Assembly (NCBI GenBank): GCA_900548545.1
Contig: URKX01000032.1
Span: forward strand, 1 to 25,208
From: an uncultured Oscillospiraceae bacterium
GTDB lineage: Bacteria > Bacillota > Clostridia > Oscillospirales > Acutalibacteraceae
Direction of reading: 5' to 3'
DNA: 25,208 nt
In this document: in pieces, positions 1 through 7,538 of the stretch
How positions within the stretch are numbered: position 1 is the first letter of the stretch
Layout of the letters: every line of letters begins with the position of its first letter
Position numbers and translations under genes: made by a program
Notes under the pieces: generated by a model
The model's input: only the letters and a program-made list of their open reading frames with translations
Told to the model about the DNA's origin: nothing
The model's database searches: none

Positions 1-996
1 TCTTTAAAGTCCGCTGAATACGCCAAGATGGACGTGGTAGACCTGAGCAGCCTGGCCTTAGACCCCAAAGAGGAAGGCACTTCCGCTGCGCTGCTGCGTG
101 GTATCTGCGCCCGCTGTGTGGAGCTGGGATACCAGGTGGGCGGCTTTGAAGCCTATACCATCACCCGGGTGCTGAAGGGCTCTGGGCTTTCCAGTTCGGC
201 CGCCTTTGAGGTGCTGGTGGTGACCATTCTCAACCACCTGTACAACGACGACCGGATGGACCCTGTCACAGTGGCCAAGATTGCCCAGTATGCGGAGAAT
301 GTGTATTTTGGCAAGCCTTCCGGCCTTCTGGACCAGATGGCCAGCTCTGTGGGCGGCTTTACCTCCATCGACTTCAACGACCCGGAAAATCCCATCATTG
401 AAAAGGTGGACTTTGATATCTCTGCCCAGGGGTATGCCCTTTGTGTGGTGGATACCGGCGGCAACCATGCGGACCTGACCGACGAATACGCCGCCATCCC
501 TGCTGAAATGAAGCAGGTAGCCGGGTATTTCGGAAAACAGTTCCTGCGGGATGTGGATGAGAAAGAGTTTTATGAGCAGATCGGCGAAATCCGCAAGCAG
601 ACCGGTGACCGGGCTGTGCTGCGCGCCATGCATTTCTTTGACGATGACCGCCTGGCGGCAGAGGAGGCAAAGGCTCTTCGGGCTGGTGATTTTGCCGGTT
701 TCCAGGAGATGGTCCTGGCCTCGGGACGTTCCTCTTTGCAGCGGCTGCAAAATGTATTTGCCGTGGTCAACCCCCAGGAGCAGGGTTTGACTCTGGCGCT
801 GGCCTTGACGGAGAAACTGTTGGCTGGAAAAGGCGCTTGGCGCGTCCACGGCGGCGGTTTTGCCGGCACTATCCAGGCGTACGTTCCATTCTCCATGCTG
901 GACGAGTACCGCGCCGCCATAGAAAAAGTGTTCGGGGAAGGCGCTTGCTACACGCTTTCTGTCCGGCAGCCTGGAGGCACTAAGGTAGAGTTTTAA
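1..996 (+). CDS. galK: Galactokinase, 3' part (5' end outside window)
   Basis: The reading frame is open from base 1, so the gene begins upstream; about 331 residues are visible. It is a GHMP-family sugar kinase that phosphorylates galactose to galactose-1-phosphate in the cytoplasm (Leloir pathway). The ATP-binding GHMP motif GSGLSSSAAFE lies at about nt 178-210. A glycine-rich C-terminal motif, VHGGGFAGT, lies at about nt 844-870, where classical galactokinases have a GGGFGGC-like sequence. The segment VDTGGNHADLTDEYAAIP stands where classical enzymes carry their catalytic Asp region. From memory of the family this matches a divergent clostridial galactokinase clade. The gene ends with TAA 50 bases before a strong hairpin terminator. 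Substrate is inferred from family membership; another GHMP sugar kinase is less likely. Confidence 0.88.
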   Translation, partial: SLKSAEYAKMDVVDLSSLALDPKEEGTSAALLRGICARCVELGYQVGGFEAYTITRVLKGSGLSSSAAFEVLVVTILNHLYNDDRMDPVTVAKIAQYAENVYFGKPSGLLDQMASSVGGFTSIDFNDPENPIIEKVDFDISAQGYALCVVDTGGNHADLTDEYAAIPAEMKQVAGYFGKQFLRDVDEKEFYEQIGEIRKQTGDRAVLRAMHFFDDDRLAAEEAKALRAGDFAGFQEMVLASGRSSLQRLQNVFAVVNPQEQGLTLALALTEKLLAGKGAWRVHGGGFAGTIQAYVPFSMLDEYRAAIEKVFGEGACYTLSVRQPGGTKVEF

Positions 997-1046
997 TGAA
1001 GAGTTTCCCCCTCACGGGGTGTGCGGCAGTATAGAGCTGAACATAG

Positions 1047-1083
1047 AAAAAAGGTGTTCCGGAAATCCTGGAACACCTTTTTT
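1047..1083. terminator. Bidirectional rho-independent terminator between galK and the BlaI-like gene
   Basis: Left arm 1047-1060 (AAAAAAGGTGTTCC) and right arm 1070-1083 pair perfectly over 14 bp with a 9-base loop. The A-run and T-run at the two ends make it functional in both directions, which suits the convergent genes on either side. Confidence 0.9.
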
Positions 1084-1094
1084 GCGTTTCATGC

Positions 1095-1517
1095 TTATTT
1101 TGCGGAGGTTCCCAACCTGCGCGTGACAACTTTTTCAATCTCTTGCAAAAGCCCAGGAACATCCTCCACGCGGGCGTAATGAATCAAGGAGAACACAATA
1201 GAAGGAATGTCCTCCGGGGTGAATTTATCGGAAGAGGTAATCTGCAAAGCGAAATGCTCATTGCGAGTCACCGTGGGAGCATAGCGCCGGGCGTAATTCT
1301 TTTCTTTGCCTTGGCCCCCTACCACCACAATGTAGTCTTTGGCAATCAGGTCGTTGATGAGCAAGTGGAAGGAATTGACCGCGAACAGCGGTTCCCCAGT
1401 TTCTGAAACGGCCGCGGCTAAAATTTCCGGCCGCCCAAGAGGCCGGTCTGCGTCCCACAGGACTTCCATCAGTGCCAATTCAGATTTTGTAAGGGGAAAA
1501 CGGTTCCGGTTTTTCAT
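1095..1517 (-). CDS. BlaI/MecI/CopY-family transcriptional repressor
   Basis: The product is a 140-residue winged-helix regulator. The N-terminal helices (LTKSELALMEVLWDADRPLG, then RPEILAA) match the start of the BlaI/MecI/CopY DNA-binding domain, and the C-terminal half should dimerise. An in-frame TTG lies 15 bases upstream at 1532, but the ATG at 1517 is preferred because GAGAGG (about 1525-1530) sits at normal spacing before it. No BlaR1-type sensor protease or beta-lactamase is adjacent, so the signal and targets are unknown. A 5-3-5 palindrome at 1549-1561 adjoins its own -10 box, suggesting autorepression. The family call is fairly secure; any link to antibiotic or metal response would be speculation. 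Confidence 0.75.
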   Translation of the reverse strand: MKNRNRFPLTKSELALMEVLWDADRPLGRPEILAAAVSETGEPLFAVNSFHLLINDLIAKDYIVVVGGQGKEKNYARRYAPTVTRNEHFALQITSSDKFTPEDIPSIVFSLIHYARVEDVPGLLQEIEKVVTRRLGTSAK

Positions 1518-1548
1518 GCGGCTACCTCTCAATCTTGATTATTGATTT

Positions 1549-1561
1549 TTGTATGGTACAA
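1549..1561. promoter_or_regulatory. Putative operator of the BlaI-like repressor
   Basis: TTGTA-TGG-TACAA is a perfect inverted repeat that overlaps the last base of the repressor's -10 box and covers the likely transcription start. Known BlaI/MecI/CopY operators are built from TACA/TGTA half-sites; the same tetranucleotides occur here in the opposite relative order. Autoregulation is inferred. Confidence 0.45.
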
Positions 1562-1589
1562 GTTTAATTTTCCCAGTTGCAAAAGTCAA
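1561..1589 (-). promoter_or_regulatory. Promoter of the BlaI-like gene
   Basis: On the minus strand TTGACT (1584-1589) and TAAACT (1561-1566) are separated by 17 bases, about 45-70 bases upstream of the start codon. Confidence 0.6.
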
Positions 1590-1735
1590 GCAGATTCTGG
1601 CTTATATACAAAAAATTCACAATTGTCACGGGGGCCGATCATGAGATGTTTCTGGCGCTTGCAGAACCATAAAGGCCGTGGATAGGGATTAGTCCACACA
1701 ATGCGGGGCTGTGCACGGAACTCTTGCGGGATTCC
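1590..1735. other. Non-coding stretch between divergent promoters
   Basis: The whole gene-free gap runs from 1518 to 1834. It holds the repressor promoter and operator on one side and the AIM24-family promoter on the other. The central part (1590-1735) has no convincing gene, RNA or long inverted repeat. A minus-strand frame through it overlaps the opposite promoter and has no start with a ribosome binding site. Confidence 0.5.
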
Positions 1736-1764
1736 TTGACGGATAAAATCCCTTGCGTTATACT
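1736..1764 (+). promoter_or_regulatory. Promoter of the AIM24-family gene
   Basis: TTGACG (1736-1741), a 17-base spacer and TATACT (1759-1764) form a near-consensus vegetative promoter about 70 bases before the start codon. Confidence 0.75.
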
Positions 1765-1834
1765 GGATACCAAAATTGTTTTCCCTGCCCGCCAGGGCAG
1801 GGTGAGCTGGATCAAGGAAAAGGAGGGCTCGATG

Positions 1835-2515
1835 ATGCGCTACGAAGTGAAGGGCGGGGTGTTCCCAGTGGTTGTGTGCACGTTGGAAAGCGGGGAGCAA
1901 ATGGTCACTGAGCGAGGCTCTATGGTATGGCAATCCCCCAACATTCGGATGGAGACCACAGGGGGCGGCTTGAGAAAGATGTTTTCCAAAGCTGTTTCAG
2001 GGGAAAGTATGTTTCAAAACGTCTATACGGCGGTGGGGGGCCAGGGCATGATCGCGTTTGGTTCCAGCTTTCCCGGAAAGATCTTGCCATTGGAGGTGGG
2101 GCCTGGGAAAGAGATGGTTTTGCAAAAACGTTCTTTTTTGGCGTCGGAAACGGGTGTGGAGTTGCACGTTGAATTTCAAAAAAAGCTGGGAGCCGGTTTC
2201 TTAGGCGGCGAAGGCTTTATTATGCAGCGCCTTTCCGGCCAGGGGATGGCTTTTGTAGAGATCGATGGCGAATTGGTGGAGTATCAGCTGGCGCCCGGTC
2301 AGCAAATCGTGGTGGATACCGGCAATGTTGCTGGCTATGAACCCACTGTTTCCGTGGATATCCGTCAAGTAGCCGGCGTCAAAAATAAGTTTTTGGGAGG
2401 AGAAGGCTTTTTTAACACACTGCTGACCGGCCCGGGCCGGATTTGGCTGCAAACCATGCCAGTGCCCAATGTGGCCCAATCCCTGATCCCCTATATCCCC
2501 AGTGGGAACAATTGA
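1835..2515 (+). CDS. AIM24 / TIGR00266-family protein of unknown function
   Basis: The 226-residue product begins MRYEVKGGVFPVVVC and is beta-rich, with several glycine-rich turns (ETTGGGLRKMF, GAGFLGGEGFI, KFLGGEGFFNTLLTGPGRIW, LQTMPVP). That layout is typical of the TIGR00266/AIM24 family, which folds as a double-stranded beta-helix related to the tryptophan RNA-binding attenuator fold. The cellular role in bacteria is not established. AGGAGGG (1821-1827) precedes two consecutive ATGs at 1832 and 1835; the second has better spacing and matches the usual family start. No signal peptide or membrane helix is seen. It has its own promoter and is followed by a hairpin, so it looks monocistronic. 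Confidence 0.82.
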   Translation: MRYEVKGGVFPVVVCTLESGEQMVTERGSMVWQSPNIRMETTGGGLRKMFSKAVSGESMFQNVYTAVGGQGMIAFGSSFPGKILPLEVGPGKEMVLQKRSFLASETGVELHVEFQKKLGAGFLGGEGFIMQRLSGQGMAFVEIDGELVEYQLAPGQQIVVDTGNVAGYEPTVSVDIRQVAGVKNKFLGGEGFFNTLLTGPGRIWLQTMPVPNVAQSLIPYIPSGNN

Positions 2516-2524
2516 ATCCCAGCT

Positions 2525-2559
2525 GGGAAAAGCCGTCCTCTTGGAGGATGGCTTTTCCC
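2525..2559 (+). terminator. Putative terminator hairpin after the AIM24-family gene
   Basis: Arms 2525-2540 and 2544-2559 pair over 16 bp with one G-U pair and a tight TTG loop. Only a short T stretch (ATTT) follows, so the hairpin is strong but intrinsic termination may be incomplete. Confidence 0.6.
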
Positions 2560-2602
2560 ATTTAGAAGGGATCCCAGGGAAAAAACGCCTGCCCCGTTTT
2601 CC

Positions 2603-2631
2603 TTGCAGTTTTCCCCGGAATGTGCTATACT
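2603..2631 (+). promoter_or_regulatory. Extended -10 promoter of the miaB-led gene string
   Basis: TTGCAG (2603-2608), 17 bases, then TATACT (2626-2631) preceded by TGC (2623-2625), an extended -10 element. It is the only clear promoter seen ahead of the fourteen-gene plus-strand block. Confidence 0.75.
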
Positions 2632-2698
2632 AATCAACAGGTTGTACCTGTTTGTGGGAACGGGGTACATCCTGTATTCTTTTAAAGGAGTGTGGCCT

Positions 2699-4108
2699 TT
2701 GGAAAACCTGCTGGCGCGGGAGGAATTGTCCCGCCAAAAACTGTATATGTCCGATGTGGCGGAGATGATGAAGGTCCGGGCCAGAGGGCCTGTCCCCATG
2801 GCTTATGTGCGCACCTATGGCTGCCAGCAAAACGTGGCCGACGGGGAGAAGATCAAGGGACTGCTCAGTGAGATGGGCTTTTCCTTCGCGGAGTCCCCGG
2901 AGGACGCTGATTTTATCTTGTTCAACACCTGCGCTGTACGGGAACACGCGGAAGACCGCGTGTTCGGCAATGTGGGAGCCTTGAAAAACATCAAGCGCCG
3001 CCATCCTGCTACCATCATCGCGGTGTGCGGCTGCATGACCGAGCAGGAACACGTGGCCGAACGCTTTAAGAAAAGCTATCCCTTTGTGAATATCGTTTTT
3101 GGCACCCACGTGATCCACCGGCTGCCGGAGATGCTTTACACCACCATCACCGACTCCAAACGGGTGTTCCTGCGGGGGCACGAAGGGGAAGAGGTGCTGG
3201 AAGGCATCCCCACCCGCCGGGACGGCAAGTCCCGGGCCTGGGTCACCGTGATGCTGGGGTGTGACAATTTCTGCTCTTACTGCATCGTGCCCTATGTGCG
3301 GGGCAGGGAAAAGAGCCGCCGCCCCGATGAGATCGTCAAGGAGTGCCGGGAACTCATCGAAGCCGGCTACAAGGAGATCACCTTGCTGGGGCAGAATGTC
3401 AACTCCTATGGCAAGGGGCTGGAGGAGAAGGTGAACTTCGCGGAACTTCTCCGCCGGATTGACCAGATCCCCGGGGACTACCGCATCCGGTTCATGACCT
3501 CCCATCCGAAAGATGCCAGCAAAGAGCTGTTTGATGTGATGGCCCAAAGCCAGCACATCCCTCATTACATCCATCTGCCTTTCCAGTCGGGGAACGACCG
3601 GGTCTTGAAAGAGATGAACCGCCACTATGACCGGGAGCAGTACTTATCCCTGATCCGCTATGCCAGAAGCGTTATGCCGGACGTGAGCTTTACCTCCGAC
3701 GTGATCGTGGGTTTCCCAGGGGAAACTTATGAGGAGTTCCAAGACACCCTTTCCCTGATCCGGGAAGTGGAGTTTACCTCCCTGTTCACCTTTATCTATT
3801 CCCCGCGCCAGGGGACCAAGGCTGCGAAAATGCCGGATCCGGTTTCCCATGAGGAGAAGACCCGGTGGTTTGCGGAGCTTCTGAAGGTCCAGGAAGAGGT
3901 GGCCGCCGCCCGGTGTCAGAAGATGGTGGGCACCACAGAGCGCGTCCTGGTGGAGGAGCGCAACGAGAAATCCGGGCTGCTTTCTGGACGGACCAATTCC
4001 AGCGTGATCATTGAGTTCCCCGGGGAGGACGGCCTGATCGGGGAATATGTCACGGTGAACGTCACCAGCGCCCGAAGCTGGATGCTTTTTGGCGAGCTGG
4101 TACAGTGA
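2699..4108 (+). CDS. miaB: tRNA-2-methylthio-N6-dimethylallyladenosine synthase MiaB
   Basis: This radical-SAM methylthiotransferase adds the 2-methylthio group to i6A37 in tRNAs reading U-starting codons. The first Fe-S cluster would use C42 (TYGCQQN), C78 (FNTCAVRE) and C112 (CGCMTEQ). The radical-SAM cluster uses C188, C192 and C195 (CDNFCSYC). A TRAM-like RNA-binding segment closes the protein (VGTTERVLVEE to the end). The TTG at 2699 is chosen: AAAGGAG (2684-2690) lies 8 bases upstream, while an earlier in-frame TTG at 2603 overlaps the -35 box. The protein is then 469 residues, normal for the family. The i6A-forming enzyme MiaA is encoded further along the same strand, so both steps of ms2i6A37 synthesis are present. 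miaB beside a RicA-like gene and mutSL also occurs in Bacillus. Confidence 0.96.
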   Translation: MENLLAREELSRQKLYMSDVAEMMKVRARGPVPMAYVRTYGCQQNVADGEKIKGLLSEMGFSFAESPEDADFILFNTCAVREHAEDRVFGNVGALKNIKRRHPATIIAVCGCMTEQEHVAERFKKSYPFVNIVFGTHVIHRLPEMLYTTITDSKRVFLRGHEGEEVLEGIPTRRDGKSRAWVTVMLGCDNFCSYCIVPYVRGREKSRRPDEIVKECRELIEAGYKEITLLGQNVNSYGKGLEEKVNFAELLRRIDQIPGDYRIRFMTSHPKDASKELFDVMAQSQHIPHYIHLPFQSGNDRVLKEMNRHYDREQYLSLIRYARSVMPDVSFTSDVIVGFPGETYEEFQDTLSLIREVEFTSLFTFIYSPRQGTKAAKMPDPVSHEEKTRWFAELLKVQEEVAAARCQKMVGTTERVLVEERNEKSGLLSGRTNSSVIIEFPGEDGLIGEYVTVNVTSARSWMLFGELVQ

Positions 4109-4139
4109 GCCTTCCCGGCAAAAGAAAAGGGGAACCTTT

Positions 4140-4373
4140 ATGAAACGCCTGAATCAACTCCTCACCATTGGCATGGCGGCTTTTACCGGCGCGTTTTTGG
4201 GCCACGGGCTGTACCTCGCTTGGGATTTTCACGCCCGCCCGGAACTGTACGCCTCCTGGTCGGCGCCCTGGTATACCCAATTGCTGGTTCCAGGGATCGT
4301 GCTTGCCTGTGTGCTCCTGCTGGGAATTGCCGGGAAACTGGCTATTCGGTTTCATTTAAAAAAGAAGCGCTAA
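4140..4373 (+). CDS. Small two-helix membrane protein
   Basis: The 77-residue product has a basic N-terminus (MKRLNQ), a hydrophobic helix at about residues 7-28, a short loop rich in aromatic residues (YLAWDFHARPELY, SAPWYTQ), a second helix at about 48-68 and a basic tail (HLKKKR). Both ends are therefore expected in the cytoplasm. AGGGG sits about 7 bases before the ATG at 4140; a frame extension to 4089 would overlap miaB and is unlikely. It lies 31 bases after miaB and 54 before the RicA-like gene. I recognise no named family, though short proteins of this look occur in related Clostridia. No function is assigned. Confidence 0.7.
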   Translation: MKRLNQLLTIGMAAFTGAFLGHGLYLAWDFHARPELYASWSAPWYTQLLVPGIVLACVLLLGIAGKLAIRFHLKKKR

Positions 4374-4427
4374 ATGCAATGCGGCTTTACAAACTATTTA
4401 AATTCAATTCAACTGGAGGAAAAAACA

Positions 4428-4835
4428 ATGGATATCATTGAAATGACAAGAGAACTGGGCCGTGCCCTGCAAAACGACGAGCGTTACATTGCCATGATGT
4501 CTGCCCGGCAAGCCAGCGATGAGGATCAAGCTTTGCAGGAGGCCATTGGCGAGTTCAACTTGAAGCGCATGGCCATTTCCAACGAGGCTCAGAAGGACGA
4601 CCGCAACGAGGAAACCCTCCAGCGGCTGAATGAGGAGTTCCGCGGGGTGTACCAGAAGATCATGGAAAACGAGCATATGCTCCGCTACAATGACGCGAAA
4701 AACGAGTTTGACGCCCTCCTGCAGCGGATGACCGGCATCCTCAGCCTGTGCGCCGACGGCGAAGACCCGGAAACCTGCGATTACGACGCTGCTTCCTGCG
4801 GCGGCAACTGCTCCAGCTGTGCCGGCTGCCACTAA
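4428..4835 (+). CDS. YlbF/YmcA-family (RicA-like) protein with cysteine-rich tail
   Basis: The 135-residue, mostly helical product matches the YlbF/YmcA family (DIIEMTRELGRALQNDERY, QALQEAIGEFNLKR, ENEHMLRYNDAKNEFDAL). In Bacillus subtilis, RicA (YmcA) and RicF (YlbF) form a complex with RicT (YaaT) that carries 4Fe-4S clusters and aids RNase Y-dependent mRNA maturation, competence and sporulation. RicA is encoded beside miaB there, and the same adjacency here supports a RicA-like assignment. The last 28 residues contain six cysteines (C108, C117, C124, C128, C131, C134), a plausible cluster ligand set. GGAGG (4416-4420) precedes the ATG at 4428 by 7 bases. Which Ric subunit it corresponds to is inferred from context only. 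Confidence 0.85.
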   Translation: MDIIEMTRELGRALQNDERYIAMMSARQASDEDQALQEAIGEFNLKRMAISNEAQKDDRNEETLQRLNEEFRGVYQKIMENEHMLRYNDAKNEFDALLQRMTGILSLCADGEDPETCDYDAASCGGNCSSCAGCH

Positions 4836-4898
4836 GGATTTGTAAGAGAGCGGCGGGCACTCGGGCACCTTGGGAATGGAAAGGGCTGGTTGAAACAG

Positions 4899-7514
4899 AT
4901 GGCGGATTACTCCCCAATGATGAAACAATACTTTGAAATGAAGGAAAAGTATCCTAACACGATACTTTTCTTTCGCCTTGGCGATTTTTACGAGATGTTC
5001 TTTAACGACGCCAAGACCGTATCCCGGGAGTTGGAGCTCACCCTCACCGGCCGGGAGTGCGGCCAGGAAGAGCGTGCCCCCATGTGCGGAGTCCCGTTCC
5101 ACAGCGCGGAAAGCTATATCGCCAAGCTGGTGGCAAAGGGCTATAAAGTGGCCATCTGTGAGCAGATGGAGGATCCCAAACTGGCAAAAGGCCTTGTCAA
5201 GCGGGATGTGATCCGGGTGATCACCCCCGGTACGGTGCTGGAAAACAGTATGCTGGATGAAACCCGCAACAACTTCCTTTGCTCGGTCTGCTATGAGGAG
5301 GGAGGGCTGGGCCTTTGCTTCGGGGATATCTCCACCGGCGACCTGACCGCCGACCAGGTCCTAGCCCAGGATGTGGAAACCCTCCTTCACATTTTGGAGG
5401 ACCGGCTGGCCCGTTACAGCCCCAGTGAGATCCTGCTGAACCCCCAGGCCCTCAGCTTTTCCGGCCTGGCCGATTTCATCCGGGACAAGCTCCACGCCGC
5501 GGTGGAGTGCCAGGATCCATCCTTGTACGACGATTTGGAAGGCTCCCAGCAGGCGGTTTGCCGCCAATTTGGCGGGAAGAGCCTTGCCCAGTTGGAGCTT
5601 TCGGACAAGCCCTTGGCTGTGAAGGCTTTGGGCGCGCTGTTCGATTACCTTTCCCGCACCCAGATCACTGGCTTGGAGCGGATGAATGAGGTGGATATCG
5701 GCGCCGACGCCGGTGTGATGGGGCTGGATATCAACGCCCGGCGGAACCTGGAGCTGACCGAAACCCTGCGCAACAAGGAGAAAAAGGGCTCACTCCTCTG
5801 GGTGCTGGACCGGACGAAAACGGCCATGGGCAAGCGTCTGATCAAGACCTGGCTGGAGCAGCCTCTCTTGAGCCCTGCCAGGATCACCCGGCGGCAAAAC
5901 GCTGTGGCGGAGCTGTTTGACAACCCTCAAATGTTGGATGAGCTCACCGAGCAGCTTACCGGCATTTACGACTTGGAGCGCATCATGACCCGCATCGTCT
6001 ACGGTTCTGCCAACGGGCGGGAGCTGCGTTCCCTCTCTACGGCGTTGAAACGGCTTCCGGGTTTGAAGCAGGCGCTGGCTCCCTGCCAGGCCACCCTTTT
6101 GCAAAAGATCAACCAGGACATCGATGGCCTGGGGGACTTGGCCCAGCGGATCGATTCCGCCATTGTGGACGACCCGCCCTTTACCATCCGGGAGGGCGGC
6201 ATCATCCGGGAAGGCTACAACGCAGAGCTGGACGAGGTCAAGCGGGACATGAACGGCGGCCGGGAGCTGATTGCCGCAGTGGAAGCCCGGGAGCGGGAAC
6301 GGACCGGCATCCCCAAGCTGAAAACAGGGTATAACCGTGTGTTCGGCTACTACATAGAGGTGTCCAACAGCTACAAAAACCAGGTGCCGGAGGACTACAT
6401 CCGCAAGCAGACCCTGACGGGCGGGGAGCGCTACATTACCCAGGAGCTGAAAGACTTGGAAAACCGCATCTTGGGCGCCCACGACAAGTCCATTGCCTTG
6501 GAATCCAAGCTGTTTGAGGAGCTGCGGCAGTATGTGGCTGCGCAGCTTCCCCGGGTGCAGACTTCCGCAAAAGCGGTGGCAGTGCTGGATGTGCTGTGTT
6601 CTTTTGCGGTGGTGTCGGTGAAAAACGACTACACCCGGCCTGTGATCAATCTCAGCGGGAAACTCTATCTGAAAGACAGCCGTCACCCTGTGGTAGAGGC
6701 GCTGCTCCACGATACGCCCTTTGTCCCCAACGACGTGGACATGGACATGAACGACAACCGGGTGGCCATCATCACCGGCCCCAATATGGCGGGCAAGTCC
6801 ACCTATATGCGGCAGATCGCCATCATCACCATCATGGCGCAGATCGGCTGCTTTGTCCCTGCGGCAGTGGCGGAAGTGGGCATTGTGGACGCCATTTTCA
6901 CCCGGGTGGGTGCTTCTGACGACCTTTCCGCCGGACAGTCCACCTTTATGATCGAAATGGCCGAGGTGGCCGACATCTTAAAGAACGCCACCAAAGACAG
7001 CCTCATCGTGTTTGACGAGATCGGCCGCGGCACCTCCACCTTTGACGGTATGAGCATTGCCCGGGCGGTGCTGGAATATGTCCACGACAAAAAGCTGGTG
7101 GGCGCCAAGACCCTGTTTGCCACCCACTACCATGAACTTACCGCCATGGAGGACATCCTGCCCGGGGTGAAGAACTTTAATATCGCTGTGAAGAAGCGGG
7201 GGGATGACATCACCTTCCTGCGGCGGATCGTCCGGGGCGGGGCCGATGACAGCTTTGGCATTGAGGTGGCAAAGCTGGCCGGGGTGCCGGACAAGGTGAT
7301 CAAGCGGGCCAAGCAGGTGCTGGCGGAACTGGAACAAAACGGGGGCGAGGACAAGCGGACCTCCCACCATCGTTTTTCCGAAGAACCCATCCAACTGACC
7401 ATGGCCTCTGTGGACGGGGAAGTGCTGCAAAAGCTCCGCAGCCTGGACGTGAACGCCCTGACGCCCATTCAGTGTATGAACACCCTGTTTGAGCTTTGCA
7501 GTATGTTAAAATGA
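4899..7514 (+). CDS. mutS: DNA mismatch repair protein MutS
   Basis: The 871-residue product recognises mismatches and small loops and recruits MutL. The N-terminal mismatch-binding domain contains the F-x-E motif in GDFYEMF (F30, E32). Connector, lever and clamp domains follow, and the C-terminal ABC-type ATPase has Walker A GPNMAGKS (627-634), then DDLSAGQSTF, a Walker B-like LIVFDEIGRGTSTFDG and TLFATHYHEL. The length is normal. The ATG at 4899 gives the usual family N-terminus (MADYSPMMKQY). An in-frame TTG at 4890 lies 4 bases after AAGGG and may be the real start, adding three residues. mutL follows after 24 bases. A 14-bp hairpin falls within codons 15-25. Confidence 0.97.
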   Translation: MADYSPMMKQYFEMKEKYPNTILFFRLGDFYEMFFNDAKTVSRELELTLTGRECGQEERAPMCGVPFHSAESYIAKLVAKGYKVAICEQMEDPKLAKGLVKRDVIRVITPGTVLENSMLDETRNNFLCSVCYEEGGLGLCFGDISTGDLTADQVLAQDVETLLHILEDRLARYSPSEILLNPQALSFSGLADFIRDKLHAAVECQDPSLYDDLEGSQQAVCRQFGGKSLAQLELSDKPLAVKALGALFDYLSRTQITGLERMNEVDIGADAGVMGLDINARRNLELTETLRNKEKKGSLLWVLDRTKTAMGKRLIKTWLEQPLLSPARITRRQNAVAELFDNPQMLDELTEQLTGIYDLERIMTRIVYGSANGRELRSLSTALKRLPGLKQALAPCQATLLQKINQDIDGLGDLAQRIDSAIVDDPPFTIREGGIIREGYNAELDEVKRDMNGGRELIAAVEARERERTGIPKLKTGYNRVFGYYIEVSNSYKNQVPEDYIRKQTLTGGERYITQELKDLENRILGAHDKSIALESKLFEELRQYVAAQLPRVQTSAKAVAVLDVLCSFAVVSVKNDYTRPVINLSGKLYLKDSRHPVVEALLHDTPFVPNDVDMDMNDNRVAIITGPNMAGKSTYMRQIAIITIMAQIGCFVPAAVAEVGIVDAIFTRVGASDDLSAGQSTFMIEMAEVADILKNATKDSLIVFDEIGRGTSTFDGMSIARAVLEYVHDKKLVGAKTLFATHYHELTAMEDILPGVKNFNIAVKKRGDDITFLRRIVRGGADDSFGIEVAKLAGVPDKVIKRAKQVLAELEQNGGEDKRTSHHRFSEEPIQLTMASVDGEVLQKLRSLDVNALTPIQCMNTLFELCSMLK
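4940..4974 (+). other. Hairpin inside the 5' coding region of mutS
   Basis: Bases 4940-4953 pair with 4961-4974 over 14 bp with a single G-U wobble; the inner 10 bp (GAAAAGTATC / GATACTTTTC) are perfect. The loop is seven bases, CTAACAC. The 3' arm ends in a pyrimidine run, so the structure resembles an attenuator. Confidence 0.6.
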
Positions 7515-7538
7515 TAGGACAGGAAAGGAGGCGGGACA

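Noticed and set aside
1095..1517. Interpreting the BlaI-like gene as part of a beta-lactam resistance locus
   Set aside because: No BlaR1-type sensor, beta-lactamase or penicillin-binding protein gene is adjacent, and the family regulates many other processes.
1586..1933. Minus-strand open frame of 115 codons in the gap before the AIM24-family gene
   Set aside because: It starts inside the AIM24-family gene, crosses that gene's promoter, has no ribosome binding site and matches no family I know. A decayed gene cannot be fully excluded.
2630..3625. 331-codon minus-strand frame opposite miaB
   Set aside because: It overlaps the catalytic region of MiaB; the plus-strand frame holds all the expected cysteines.
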